Notes: generated from the sequence alone by a model not told the origin. A DNA stretch of 64,000 nucleotides from Liolophura sinensis (GCF_032854445.1 NC_088303.1:13587501-13651500), one strand, 5' to 3'. Shown: positions 1 through 12,748, numbered from the stretch's first letter. Translations and numbers: made by a program.

Positions 1-613
1 GAACGTAATGAAGCCCAAAAAAGGATATGTACTTTATTATTGTCTCAATGTAACATGCAGATATTTACATGTATATCTCTGTGTATAAGCCGCATATATT
101 TTGTGTCTGTGAGCTTCGTAACTTCCCTGGGTTAAAGTAAATAGATGTCTTTGTTGACACGGCTTGCTCTCTCTTAAAGGCGCACTGCATTTCCGCCTTG
201 CTGGCATGATATAACCCCGAGTTGTTCCCCTTTATCTGAGGTACGTTTGAATGTGATAAAAATACCGTTAAACGTACGTAGTGAAATGCGAATGTTTTCT
301 AACCATTCTTTCAGTATTCTTTCTTTGTTTTTACTTTATCTGTTTTGTTCTAATTTATGTAACTGATCATGTGTTTGATTAACAAATATGTACACGCGCA
401 AATTGTACTGTTTCTTGTTTGTCATAACGGGGAATGTGTGATGTAAAGCTGACATGTAAAATGTTATCGTCTATTTTGTTTACAGTCAATCACGAACTGA
501 AAGTATCACGTACTGACCGTGGAGCACTGACGGACCGAATGTAGCCCAACTACGTGCACTGAGTTCTTTATTACAAACCGTTACGTGTTGAATCAACCTT
601 TAGTTGATGGCAT
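1..613. other. Unassigned AT-rich flank
   Basis: I see no gene or repeat I can name here. It lies just upstream of the broken Gypsy integrase and may be further decayed retrotransposon sequence, but no protease, reverse transcriptase or long terminal repeat is recognisable. Confidence 0.3.
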
Positions 614-1405
614 ATGGACATTATGGGCCCACTCACTAAAACATCTGATGGTTGTCAGTACATACTTTTAATCATGGACAGCTTTTCGCGATGGACAGAA
701 GCATTATTCCCTTTAAAAAAAAACCAGCAAGCAAGTGAGATGGCAAAAGTTCTTTACAACGAAATTTTTACGCGTCATGGAGCCGCACGAACTCTTGTGT
801 CAGACAGAGGTAAGAATTTTATGAGTAAGCTTGCAAGTGCGATTTGTGCAATCTTTCAGGTTACTAGACCCCATACTAGTAGTAAGGAAAAATACGGTGA
901 AAAAGCTTCTGAACCGGTTTTCAAATTGAATGAATTGGTTCTGTTGTTCACACAGAAAGTCCCTAAAGGATTATCAAACAAGCTTCATAACATGTATGAT
1001 GGACCATATTATATAACATGGATTGGTCCATCCTATACATATAGATTAAGGAAATGATCGGACAGTGTTGAAGTAAAAAGTCCGGTTCATGCAAATCTCC
1101 TAAATGCATATTTTGACCCAAACTCGGTCAGACAAAATATAACTGAAAATCGAGAAGAAGAAGCAGTTACCATGAAGGCAAGTCCAAAGATTACCAGTCG
1201 CCAAACATCTAATGAAACCTCATATCGGGTTGAAAAACAACTAAAAAGCAGACGAATGAAAGGTAGGAAACATCCTGTACATTGGAAAGGATACACGGTC
1301 AAAGACGCAACTTGGGAAGTCTCTGAAAACATACCAGATGATCTAAAAAGACAATTTCACACAAACGAAACCCACAGCCGTCGGCGTCTTAAACGACGAT
1401 ACTGA
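614..1405 (+). pseudogene. Broken Ty3/Gypsy integrase with C-terminal chromodomain
   Basis: This is the 3' end of a Ty3/Gypsy-type pol gene, whose integrase would insert element DNA into host chromatin. The first frame (614-1057) starts inside the rve core and has the first catalytic acid in 'MDIMGPL' (residue 2) and the second in 'SDRGKNF' (residue 64). After about residue 87 the reading jumps straight into the C-terminal 'MYDGPYYI' region. The part that should carry the third catalytic Glu is therefore deleted. A TGA at 1055-1057 interrupts the frame, which then continues in the same phase to a stop at 1403-1405. Residues 17-58 of the second part look like a chromodomain ('YRVEKQLKSRR', 'VHWKGYTVKDATWE'). 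No reverse transcriptase, RNase H or LTR is visible beside it. The family call is secure and the copy is inactive. Confidence 0.85.
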
Positions 1406-4139
1406 TCAAAACTATAAAAAATCTCTGTTCGCGGTAAGGCTCGAATAATTTCGGATTTTGAGGTTGTTCTACATTATCATACCTTGATTTTCGCTCCTGT
1501 GATTTTTCAAAACAATTATTGCTAGAAGGACTTAACGTTACCCTTCATCCAAAATTCACTGGAATTTGTTTTGTCTTGTAGATAGTGGAAGAATAACCTG
1601 GTGAAATCTTCTGTTCATTGCCGTACTTCTGTCGTATGTATGTCCGATAGCTACGGTTGAGCCATCGGTCGAACAAAGAATTAATTATGGGGTAGTACTT
1701 CATAACAAAGGAAATATATATTTTTGGCCACATTATTGGTATCATACTTATTAAATTGAATTGCCAGAACCGATACGCTTGCCAAAAGTATCTATTTACC
1801 AATCTAATGACAACAGCTGCCCGTTAATGCGAAGTATGTTTGGGCATATGAACCCTGTTAAAGATAGAATAGGTGCACAGAACAGTTCTACTGTGCAGCA
1901 TATTCATAAACTGGTTCCGCACGAAGCTTTGGACGCAGAAGGAATTAATATAGTTATTAATATAACAATTATATTGTAATTGTAATTATATTGTATATCA
2001 AATATGTCAATATATATAGCCTAACATTGTATACAAAATATGAGTGTAAGTTATGATTGTAAACAATTAGTACTCTATTTGTTGTGAATTGTTAGTATGA
2101 ATTTAAAATTATTAATGTATTAAAGTCGGATATATTTGTCTTAATATACAGTATACATATATAAACCACTTTCCCAACATGGGGTAAAAATGATTACCCT
2201 GGCAGTATAATAATCACTGCATTGGTAGACACCATGATAACCATTACTCAAGAGAGACTTGTTCCTACCTGTACTGTGCGTGCGTTGCCACGATGGTCAG
2301 TTATAAAATCTAACACAGACGGGAAAATCTTCACCTCCACTTGCGTGATCAATGAATGCCTGACTGGCTTCGTATTTACATTACAGGCATGTGACATGAC
2401 TGTCGAAACGTAACCCAACATGTCAAATTATACATCCAATAAAGACTTCCATTTGTGTGCTCGATCATTGACTAACTGGCTTCGTATTTATATAACAGTT
2501 CCGGATACCACTTAGTTCTGTAAACGGGCAAAAGCGAGTCGTAGACTCTCTGATACTCGACTATAACACTATGTCCGCAAATTCGTACTCAGCTATATCT
2601 TCTTTACACTGATCTTTACAGGAATAAAAATAATTCATATCACATAGAGAATACACACAATATATACCAACATGAATTAAGACACACGTAATAAAATGCT
2701 AAGATAATAGTTTGAACTCACATATTGTGTAGATGTTTTTCCATTCTCATATACAGGTGTAAATTAGGTACAGCGGTCCTAACATATTCATATAAGGTAC
2801 CCTGTTTGTGGCTTTCCCAAATTCCATGGCCCATATCTCTGAATGTATTACATAGAGTCGTGTAACTGAAGGTAAACAATCAATTTTGAATGATCATTAC
2901 TAACATAGATTTTCAAAACTATTGATAGGGTAACCTAGATGGATATATAGGGCTTGCTTTGGGACTTGGTCTGGGTCAGTATATAGACATAGTACTTGAT
3001 TGTAGGATGTGGAAAACGCTCTGCACGTTTGGGCTAACCTATCACACCGTCTTACAAAGATAATTATAAAGCACCTGAAAATGCGTAAGTGTTTGAACAA
3101 AACTTCAGGCAAGCAAAAGATTTGAAGATTTTTATCAAATACCACATATATATATATACATTTATATATATTACGGATATCTTAATATGGGTGGTTAACT
3201 TCAGTCTGGCTCAAGAGTGAATCTAGAACCGATGGATTTAAAAGGGGTCTGGTTATTGTGCAGTACAATTGCAGGATTACAATGTATTAGTCGCACATAG
3301 TGATGCACTGGCGTACCGAGCAGTACTGAGGCACACTGACTAGTGGTACTAAACGGTAGGAAAAACGGATCTGTGACTATCGGCTGCAAAACATTACATT
3401 TAGGACCTACATTCATGGTGTGACAATGAATGTACGGTAACGTAGTGGATGAAATGAATTTCTTCTGCCTCCGACGAGGGCAAGCCTGTAATACAGAACC
3501 TAGTTTCGGTAAACGGGAACAGCCCAGTGATTTGTGCTCGGCAATGTTTGTCTCCAGAAGGAAATACTCGCATTTAACAAAAATTGAGAGGGCCCGAATT
3601 TCGCGACGCGGTCATATTACTCGCAACAAACATTTTTTTTTAAATCATGGTCTGGTTCAATCACTGGATATGCGACCATTTCGTAACATGCAGCTAAATA
3701 ATGAGTGCGAGCAGACAACACTAAACTTTTATTGTAAAAAAAATTAAATTGAACGGCATTTTATGAACTAAGCATTGTGCTTTACAACGATGGTCAGGGT
3801 GGGTTTACATACCCACACAGTAGAAAACCTTACAGAGATGCTAAAACACACCGAAGCAGTACACTCTAAAAATGGAACTATTTCGGTAAATCTGACAATT
3901 TTCACCACCTCAGAAATTCCCCCATAGGACTCTTCGGTTCCAACCCCCACTCCCCCGCCACCCCTTCCAATAGCCCTTCATCCTTAAGTTGGTTACCATA
4001 TCCCAAATATAATTTTCACCCTGAATGAATAACCAGTAGCTCTAGTATATATGAGGTCTTTGAGAAAAGGCAAGGGAAATCTTATCAGGCAAGAGAGAGT
4101 ACCCGTATCATTGAAAATATGCATGTACACAGGTTATCA
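1406..4139. other. Intergenic DNA, no gene seen
   Basis: AT-rich sequence with only short, unconvincing open frames. The longest is 105 codons at 3430-3747 on the plus strand and resembles nothing I know. No SINE or tandem repeat is obvious. Confidence 0.4.
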
Positions 4140-4380
4140 GAGTTATCTATATTTATTTTTTTTATTTGATTGGTTTTACGCCGAACTCAAGAATATTTCA
4201 CTTATACGACGGCGGTCAGCATTATGGTGGGAGAAAACCGGACAGAGCCCGGGGAAAACCCACGACCATCTGCAGGTTTCTCGCAGACATTCCCACATAC
4301 GGCTGGAGAGGAAGCCAGCATGAGCTGGACTTGAACCCACAGCGACCCCATTGGTGAGAGGCTTCTGGGAGTTATCTATA
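4140..4380 (-). mobile_element. SINE family A copy 1, with 12-bp target duplication
   Basis: A minus-strand copy of the commonest SINE here (body about 4152-4368). Reading the plus strand it begins with the AT-rich tail and 'tactcaagaatatttcac'-type sequence, passes the conserved centre and ends at the tRNA-side region 'attggtgagaggcttctgg'. It is flanked by a perfect 12-bp direct repeat, gagttatctata, at 4140-4151 and 4369-4380, as expected for LINE-driven retroposition. The tRNA-like head is cut off. Confidence 0.9.
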
Positions 4381-4381
4381 G

Positions 4382-4747
4382 CCTCATGAATTAGAGTGCT
4401 TGAGTGCTTGGGGTTTAACGTCGTACTCAATAATTTTTCAGTCATATGACGACGAAGGAATCATTAGGGTGCATGTACGTGTAATGTGCCTCCTTGTTGC
4501 AGGACGGATTTCCACCGCTCTTTTATTTAGTGCTGCTTCACTGAGACGACTTACCGAAGGCAAGTAAGCCGCCCCGCCCGAGCCATTATACTGATACGGG
4601 TCAACCAGTCGTTGCACTATCCCCTTCATGCTGAACGCCAAGCGAGGAAGTTACAACTTCCTCTTTTAAAGTCTTAGGTGTGACTCGATCAAGGATTGAT
4701 CCTGGATCTACCGGTCCCGAAGCGGACGCTCTACCTCATGAATTAGA
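4382..4747 (-). mobile_element. SINE family B copy 1, with 14-bp target duplication
   Basis: A minus-strand tRNA-derived SINE (body about 4396-4733). The 14-bp direct repeat cctcatgaattaga at 4382-4395 and 4734-4747 marks its target site. Read on the minus strand, it has the end of an A-box ('gtagagcg'), a B-box-like 'gatcaatcc', a conserved body and the tail 'gagtacgacgttaaacccc'. The 5' head is shortened by about 18 nt compared with the copy at 16886. Its 67-codon open frame recurs almost unchanged at 13024-13227 and is only a shadow of the repeat. Confidence 0.9.
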
Positions 4748-6917
4748 CGCTGTATGCTAACGTTGAATTGTATCATTAGCACACATCGTCTGGAATAAGA
4801 TGGGGTTACATCGAGGACGCGAGGCCTGTGTCAGCCGACTGACCAGAAATGCGTATAAGTAAGAATATTTTAAAATTTCAGCAATAACATCATTAATTGT
4901 AGTTGGAAGTTAAATATTTATTTATGAAATATGCTTTGGCTACTCAGAATTGCTGTGCTAGTCTTAATGTGTAGACCTGTACACATGCCCGTACATGTAT
5001 TGAACACTGTCAGTTGCAATTTAAAAAAAACTGGTTTGTTTTTCCTTCCACGTTTATTAGATAGCTAAGTACTACGCCTCGAAAAAAGGGCCTGACTAAA
5101 GAACAAAGGCATGGAAATAAACTGTCGTCGATTCACACTGAACACTCCGATATTGTTTTAGGTACCCTCCTCCGGACCCTCGATGATAGTGGTGAAACTC
5201 CTCACAGTGATAGAAACACCGCACACGCATAAATTTACCTTACCTCAAGCGATATGCATTAACCTTAAGTACACATTTTCCTTAAGGACTTTTTTCTAAA
5301 ACAGATCCACATTACTGTAGCTTGAGGCAGATTACCCAGTGTATATTATAGGTATAGGCCTATGAGACATTTGAACACCTACATGTATATTCGAATATTT
5401 CCACTGAAATATGCTCACATTATTGCAAATTAAACAACAAACGTTGTAGTCCGGTGGGTGCTGGTCGAGATAGAGTAAAAATAAAGCACCATATTTTGTG
5501 TATAGGCTCGTTTGGACATACGGAATTATCTCAGAAGGGGTGCCCATTTCTCCAAAAAGTCCCGTGGTTTGCATAAATCCTAACTGAACGCCACATTACA
5601 TTCTATAGCCGTCTGTTTGTGATTATTTCTCTATGGAATTTTTTTTATCATCATGTAACTTTCCTAGGGATGAAGAAATATTTATTTATATATAAATAAT
5701 GACTGTGCCTCAAATGGATGCTTGTTTTCGGATAATAGGGAAGATATATGTATCTTGAAATAGTTTACCGCCATGGTGGTAGAAAAACGTTCCCCTCATT
5801 CTCGGGAGGTAATACAGACTTTACAGTATGTTACTTTTAGCTTCATGTTTTGTGACTCAGAATTAGAATGGTTATCGGCTGTAGGAACTTTGTTCTTGGT
5901 AAACTCTGATTGGGTGGGATGCATTCTGACTGGCCTGTGCCTGGATATGCTGTCATTATGTGTCCGAAATATTGCGTTCAAAGCGAACGTAAATGCTAAC
6001 ACTGATAAACCATTTAGATCGTAATATATTACCTACATGTAGATACCATAAACACTCATAAGTATCAGATATCAGCGGCATTCATCACTTGTGTATAACA
6101 CAACCACCATATATAGTAACACATATAAATATGTTCTTAGTACATAACTATGTAAAACTGTGATTCGTCCGGACAAAACGAACATATTTCTTGCCACTAT
6201 CTGTGCACAAAATCATGTGCATTCATTTCTACATATCTGCGTGTTACCTGAACCATAATGCGCTAGCTTCTCTTATGTTGAAAACCACCCTCAACAAAGT
6301 GAAGCGAATGTCATTTGCGACCTCCTTGAAGAAATATAGTAACTATTTTATTTGAACTGAACGTGTTTTTTCTCTTTCACAACCCACAAAACTGCAAGTG
6401 GAAAGTATCCATTGAAAGGCGTTCCTGTTCGTAGCCCCTTTCTGACATTAACGGTTTACAATAAACATTTCACGAGGCTGATGTCGTTTTCTGCTGGCCA
6501 AGGATTTGACGTTTGCGTGGTCCGTCAGATATATCATACCAACATTATCGCATTTAAAATATGTGGCCAAAGCATGCCTCACCAAACTGAGGCGATGAAA
6601 TTTGAGTGGCCACACTGGTTGGCCTTATTCTGAATAAAGCACTTTCTCAGATTTCTGGCACCATGCTGTACTTTGAGAGGAGATACAAATTCACTGGCTC
6701 ATATCCTCCATGTAATTAAACAAGTTATGAAAATATGGAGGCCTTTTTTTATCCGAGACGATCGATCGGAATGCAAGTAGAGAATAGAAGTAATTCACCC
6801 AGCTAGTATACCTTGTGTGATTAAATTCACACCGAACTATGTAAAACTGTGACTCGTCTGAACAAAACGACAATATTTCTCGCCATTATCTGTGCACAAA
6901 ATGCTCAAAATGAACAG

Positions 6918-6918
<1 letters not shown>

Positions 6919-6980
<62 letters not shown>
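6919..6980 (+). repeat. (CT)n microsatellite
   Basis: About 60 bp of uninterrupted CT dinucleotide inside the left arm of the palindrome. The mirrored site in the right arm lacks it, so it expanded after the arms formed. Confidence 0.95.
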
Positions 6981-6983
<3 letters not shown>

Positions 6984-7382
6984 AAGTCAGAATACTGTCA
7001 GTCGAAAGTACCCATAGAAAGGCGTTCCTGATCGTAGCCCGTACACGCATAGGTAAGGCTGTCGACACATACAAAAGTAAAAATCTAGCAGCACTTTTCG
7101 TTTGTGACATTTGCGCTTTATAATAAACATTTGGTGGTACTGATGTCGTTTTCCGCTTGCCAAGGAAATGCCGTTTGCGTGATCCGTCTGATATCTCATA
7201 CCAACATTACATAGGTAAGACTCTCAATTTACACGTACAAAAGTAATATACATGCAACTTTTTGGCATACACGCATGGTTGATCACTACTTTATGGAGTT
7301 AGGTTGTTCTTTGCTTGAAAAAGGAATTATTTCTGCGTGGTCCGTTGGATTTATCAATTCAGCATCTTTCTTTTCTTGATGA

Positions 7383-7441
7383 CAGCCACGATATTGTTGA
7401 AATATTGCCGAAGTGGCGTTAAGCCCTAATCATTCATTCAA
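7383..7441 (+). mobile_element. SINE tail fragment with (CATT)n end
   Basis: The sequence 'gatattgttgaaatattgcc' followed by a 'ggcgttaagccc' motif and CATT repeats looks like the 3' tail of another tRNA-derived SINE. No head or body is left. Confidence 0.4.
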
Positions 7442-7790
7442 CCTCGATGGTGACTGCTTCGGTGGCTTAGAGTGTCCACCTCGAGGGCGAGAGTAGCCGG
7501 GATCAAACCCGGATCGGGCCATACCAAAAGGCTGTAAAGATGTAACTTGCTGCTGCCTCGCTTGGCGCTCAGCGCAGAGAGGTTAGAGCAAGGAAACTTG
7601 ATTGGTTGGTCCGGTGTCCGTATAATGTGACTGGGTGGGGTGACATGTCTGGTGTCTTCGGCGAGATAGCTCAGTGGTGGCAGCACTTTGCCGGTATCGA
7701 CTCGACCTGTCACAAGTACACAGCGTAGCCTATACATGTACATACACCTAATGATGACTCCTCGTTATATGACTGAAAAATTGTCAACGA
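7442..7790 (+). mobile_element. SINE family C (divergent relative of B)
   Basis: A plus-strand tRNA-derived SINE. The head has an A-box-like 'ggtggcttagagtg' and a B-box match 'gatcaaacc' at about 7501-7509. The body follows family B in order: 'cctcgcttggcg', a 'gattggttg' segment, 'tcggcgagatagctcagtgg', 'cacctaatga', then 'tatgactgaaaaattgt'. This shared order means B and C are subfamilies of one SINE. It sits inside the palindrome's left arm. No clear target duplication was found. Confidence 0.75.
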
Positions 7791-8455
7791 GGTCCCATGG
7801 ACAGTTAGAGTGTGGAAATAAACAAGAACCAGTCTTTCAATGGCTAGGACACATGGGTGTGGGTTCAAACCTAGCCATAGAGAGGGAATTTATACATTGT
7901 CCCCATTCTCACTGCTTCTGACGCCATGGTGACTATAAGTGTTGCCATTTGCGCAGTGTGAAGTTCATTGGAGACTACTAGCTTTCCACCAATATGGTGT
8001 GCATATCTGTACGTCTTGTGTGGGAAAGTTTGTCTGCACCTTGCCAAATTTTGTTGGTTCATCCCACGCACTCCGATTTTCTTTACGTAAAAACTAACTA
8101 CCATAAGGCCATCCCCAAAATTAGGTTTGTGGTGGATCACCCAAGCAACCCTTTCAAAAAATAAGATCATACAATATTTATGAGGCCTTTGGCGTAACTT
8201 ATTTTTACTTTTCTCTCAACGTTAACTTCAAAATGCCTATCTTTCTCATTGGCCAGAATAAAAGAAAAAATTCCCTACCAGCTTACCATCTTTTTTCTGA
8301 TTAAGTTGGGTTCAATAATCCCAGCAATGACTTTTTTAACGATGACCTCATATAAGTAAAAAATTCTTGAGAAGGGCATCAAAAATCAAATAATATACAA
8401 TGGTGACAAAATAATGATTTTGGCAAGTTATGTTTACATGGCATCAAGGATAGAA

Positions 8456-8468
8456 CCCCCCCCCCCCC
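8456..8468. repeat. Poly-C tract
   Basis: Thirteen C residues followed by a C-rich, A-interrupted stretch in the right half of the palindrome. It is one of five long G/C homopolymers in the window. Confidence 0.9.
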
Positions 8469-11400
8469 ACCCCCACCTCCACCCCCTCCCCACGGTAATG
8501 TTGGTATGATATATCTGCCGGACCAGGCATTTCCTTGTCCATCTGAAAACGACGTTAGTCCCGTGAATTGTTTATCATAAACAGTGGATGCACAAAGGAA
8601 ATGTGCTGCTAGATTTTTTCTTTCGTACATGAAAGTGGACAGCCTTACCTTTGGGTGTAGGGGCTACGAACAGAAACGCCTTTCAATGGATGCTTTCCAC
8701 TGACAGTATTGTGACTTCAGAGAGACAAAAAAATGTTAAGTTCATTTTGATGATTTTGTGCACAGATAGTGACGAGAAATATTGTCGTTTCGTTCCGACG
8801 ATTGACAGTTTTACATAGTTCGGGGTGAATGTAAACACACATGAAACAAAGTATACAAGCTGGGTGAATTATATACCACCCTTACTTACTTGTATTTTAC
8901 TTTTCGCGAAAGGAAAGATCGGAAGGCGCTTTATTCGGTATGCGGACAAGTGTGGCTATTAGCGCCACAAATTTCACCGCCTGACTTTGCTGAGGCATGC
9001 TTTGGCCACATGTTTCAAGTGTGATAATATATCCGACGGACCACGCAAACGTCATTTCCTTGGCGAGCAGAAAACGACAGCCTTACCTATGGGTGTAGGG
9101 GCTACGAACAGGAACGTCTTTTAATAGATACTTTCCAACGACGGTATTCTGACGTGAGAGGTTGATTACTATATTTCCCCAGGCTTGTTGCAAATGACAT
9201 TCGATTCACTTTTGTGAGGGTGGTTTCAAGTTACGTAAGAGCAACATATTATGGTTCAGGGAAAACGTGGACATGTAGAAATGAGTGCAGGGGATTTTGT
9301 GCACAGATAATGAAGAGAAATATGGTCGCCTCGTTCCGACGAGTCACAGTTTTACATAGTTCGGCCTAAATGTTAACATACATGAAACATAACGTATGCA
9401 AACTGGGTGAATTACCTCCTTTCTGTTGTTGTATGCTTATCGATAGTCGCGTATAAAAAAAGGCCTCCATATTTTCGTAACGTGTTTAATTACATTGAGA
9501 ATAGGAGTCAGTGAATTTGTGTTTCTCCTGAAAGTACATAATGGTGTCAGAAATCTGAGAGGAAAGCGCCTTATTCGGAAAGTGGCCAACCAGTATGGCC
9601 ACTCGATCGGGCCTCACTCTGGGGAGGCATGTTTTGGCCACATGTTTTAAGTGCGGTAATGTTGGTATGAGATATGCGGCGAACCAGGGGTAAAGTCACT
9701 TCTTTGGCAAGCAGAAAACGATATCAGCCTCATGAAATGTTTTTCATAAACCGTGAATGCCGAAAAGAAAATGTGTTGCTAGATTTTTACTTTGATACGT
9801 GTAAGTGACAGTTTACCTATGCGGACATCATGTAGGAACAACGAACAGAAACGCCTTTCAATGACTACTTTCCACTTACAGTTTTGAGCAGTGTGAAAGA
9901 AAGAAAAAAACCAGGTTCAGCTCAAATAAAATAGTTACTATATTTCTTCAAGGAAGGTCGCAGATGACATTCGCTTCACTTTGTTGAGGGTGGTTTCAAG
10001 CAACGTAAGAGAGGCTAACGCATAATGGTTCACGTGACACGCGGAAATGTAGAAATGAGTGAATATGATTTTGTGCACAGATAGTGACAGATAGTTTTGT
10101 CCGGACGAATCACAGTTTTACATAGTTATGTACTAAGACTAGTTTTATACATGTTACTAAATATGATGGTTGTGTTCTACACAAGTGATGAATGGCGCTG
10201 ATATCTGATACTTATGAGTGTTTATGGTATCTACATGTAGGTAATATATTACGATCTAAATGGTGTATCAGTGATAGCATTTACGTTCGCTTTGAACACA
10301 ATATTTCGGACACATTACGACAGCATATCCAGATACAGGCCAGTCAGAATGTCGGCGTACATATAACGATGCCTGCATGAAACATTATGTCCAAGACACC
10401 TGCATTCATTAAATCTCACCCAATCAGAGTTTACCAAGAACAAACCTCCTACAGCCGATAACCATTCTAATTCTGAGTCACAAAACATGAAGTTAAAAGT
10501 AACATTTTGTTAAGTCTGTATTACTTCCCGAGAATGAGGGGAACCATGGCGGTAAACTATTTCAAGATACATATATCTTCCCTATTATCCCAAAACAAGC
10601 ATCCATTTGAGGTACAGTCATTAGTTATATATAAATATTTCTTCATCCCTAGGAAATTTACATGGTAGTAAACAAAATTCCAGAAATAATCACAAACAGA
10701 CGGCTATAGAATGTAATGTGGCGTTCAGTTAGGATTTATACAAATCATGGGACTGGCTCTTTTTTGTAAAAATGGACTAGCCTATATAATGAAAATATGG
10801 TGCTTTATTTTAACCCCATCACAATCTCGACTAGCAGCCACCGGACTACGACGTTAGTTGTTTAATTTGTAACAATGTAGGCATATTTCAGTGGAAATAT
10901 TCGAATATACATGTAGGTGTTCAAGTGTCTCATAGGCCTATAGCTATAATATACACTGGGTAATCTGCCTCACGTTACAGTAATGTGGCTTTGTTTTAAC
11001 TCGGAATGCTGGAAAATGAGGAAAAAGTACTTACTGAGCGCAGAAAGTATAAATGTGTCCTTAACTTTAATGCATATCGCTTGAGACTTGAGTTGAGCTC
11101 GCACGAGATAAATTTATGCATAAATCTGAGAAGTTTAAAGGGTCACTAGTATCACCGAGGGCCTAGAGGAGGGTACCTAAAACATTATCGGAGTGTTCGG
11201 TGTGGATCGGCGAGCGTGTATTTCCATGCCTTTGTTCTTTAGTCAGGCCCCTTTTTCGAGCCGTAGTCCTTACTAGTATCTTTCTAACAAACATGGAAGG
11301 AAAAATAACCATGTTTCTAAATTGCCTCTGACAGCATTGAATAGGCATGTCCGTGCATATATGCAGTTCTACACATTAAGACTAGCACAGCAATTCTGAG

Positions 11401-11635
11401 TAGCCAAAGCATATTTCATAAATAAATATTTAACTTCCAACTACAATTAATGATGTTATTGCTGAAATTTTAAAATATTCTTACTTACACGCATTTCTGG
11501 TCAGTCGGCTGACACAGATCTTTATGACTTGGCGATATGTGGCCATGGGATGGGTCTTTTTTTTAAGAGTTTCGTTTTTTGTAATCTAATGTAAACTCGT
11601 TCCTCCAGGTTATTGTTTTTTTTCACTGTAGGCTG

Positions 11636-12415
11636 GCTCAGGGTATATGTATAGCGATTACAGATACGAGGAGGTTCAAGAGAGGCGCCAAACCCAATGT
11701 ACTTCATTTAAATGGTCTATGTATCATATATTTAAATTGTGCTATAAAGTTAATTATAAATTGCTTTGCCTTTCAAGTTTGGTACCCCTATCTCCGCGAA
11801 TCACGAATACAGTTAAGTAGCATACAGTGCTCTGCGCTGCGTGTTAATAACCTTGATCTATGTAGGTAGTTTTAAGTGGCATAGTTTCGCATAAGAGCAC
11901 CGACAGAAGCCTAGCTATTGTAAAAAGGATTGTCTGCTAATAGACTCCATCACACCTTTCTTGTCTACCTGAAAAAACCTTTAGTCCCATCATCATGACA
12001 TCACTTCTTACATACCTTCTGTCCATGCAAGCTTTTCCTGTTTAAGTTCTACGTAGCTCTGTAAACATCACATCTCTTCAGCTGGACTATACTCACTCCT
12101 ATCTAAATGACAATGAACCCATCAGTGCATAACCGTTCGACTTCCTATATAAAGTAGTGTATATTGGTATGTATGTAAGGACTATCACGTTTCATTTTAC
12201 GTGTTTATTTTTTATAATCTTAATATACAGAAACGTTCTGGCTCAGTGCATATGCATAACTAAATATATGTATATGTATAATATACATATATTTAACGAA
12301 GAGGTTCAAGAGCGGCGTTCAATCCAATCTTCTTAAATTAAATGATCTATGTATTACATATTTAAATTGTGGTATAAGTTTAAGTGTAAATTCCTTGCCT
12401 TTCAAGTTTGTTAAA
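11636..12415. repeat. Direct repeat pair about 600 bp apart
   Basis: The segment at about 11636-11790 ('ggctcagggtatatgtatag', 'gaggttcaagagaggcg', 'ttgcctttcaagtttg') returns in the same order and orientation at about 12238-12415 with moderate divergence. The DNA between (11791-12237) holds no gene I can see. It may be an old local duplication or the ends of a small decayed element. Confidence 0.65.
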
Positions 12416-12467
12416 TTTTCTGAAATTCATTTCAACTAAATGTCGGGTTTGGCTTGTATTTGATTTA

Positions 12468-12528
12468 TTTATTTGATTGGTGTTTTACGCTGTACTCAAG
12501 AATACTTTGGCCTATATCCACCCAACAC
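12468..12528 (-). mobile_element. SINE family A 3'-end fragment
   Basis: Only the tail and adjoining 'tgattggtgttttacgctgt' and 'actcaagaata' remain, read on the minus strand; the rest of the body is missing. Confidence 0.7.
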
Positions 12529-12745
12529 AAAAATGTAGCAAGAAATAGGTTTTAAACTAAGCATGTTGAGATTTTTAACTTAAGTTTGAAAAAAATGAAA
12601 GCATTATTGAAATCAGCTGTCTTTTCAGAATATATATACACATATATGACTATTAGATCGTTATACGTCGGGTTATACACAAGGCAAAATGTGGAATTTT
12701 GCTTAAGAGGGTTCTAGTATCCCTTTACAGCATGTAAGATCTTTG

Positions 12746-12748
<3 letters not shown>

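Larger units (their letters stand above)
4826..11517. mobile_element. 6.7-kb imperfect palindrome / fold-back element
   Basis: The sequence starting 'ctgtgtcagccgactgacca' at 4826 returns as its reverse complement ending at 11517. The arms can be followed inward for more than 2 kb; for example 6001-6120 mirrors 10150-10260, 6240-6340 mirrors 9950-10040, and 6560-6770 mirrors 9460-9650. Closer to the centre near 8170 the symmetry is blurred by repeated modules, a SINE, a CT microsatellite and a C-tract. No credible gene is found; the short open frames in one arm are broken in the other. The structure fits a non-autonomous element with very long inverted repeats (fold-back type) or an inverted duplication. 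I find no target-site duplication at the outer ends. Confidence 0.85.

Noticed and set aside
3430-3747. 105-codon ORF as a gene
   Set aside because: No recognisable domain, no splice or promoter context, and a length compatible with chance.
4438-4641. 67-codon ORF that recurs at 13024-13227 with one residue changed
   Set aside because: It is carried by the SINE B body; conservation reflects recent copying of the SINE, not a gene.
5773-6024. 83-codon ORF in the palindrome's left arm
   Set aside because: The mirrored sequence in the right arm is broken by changes that shift the frame, so there is no sign of coding constraint.
6849-7031. 60-codon ORF with a Ser-Leu repeat
   Set aside because: Produced by the CT microsatellite.
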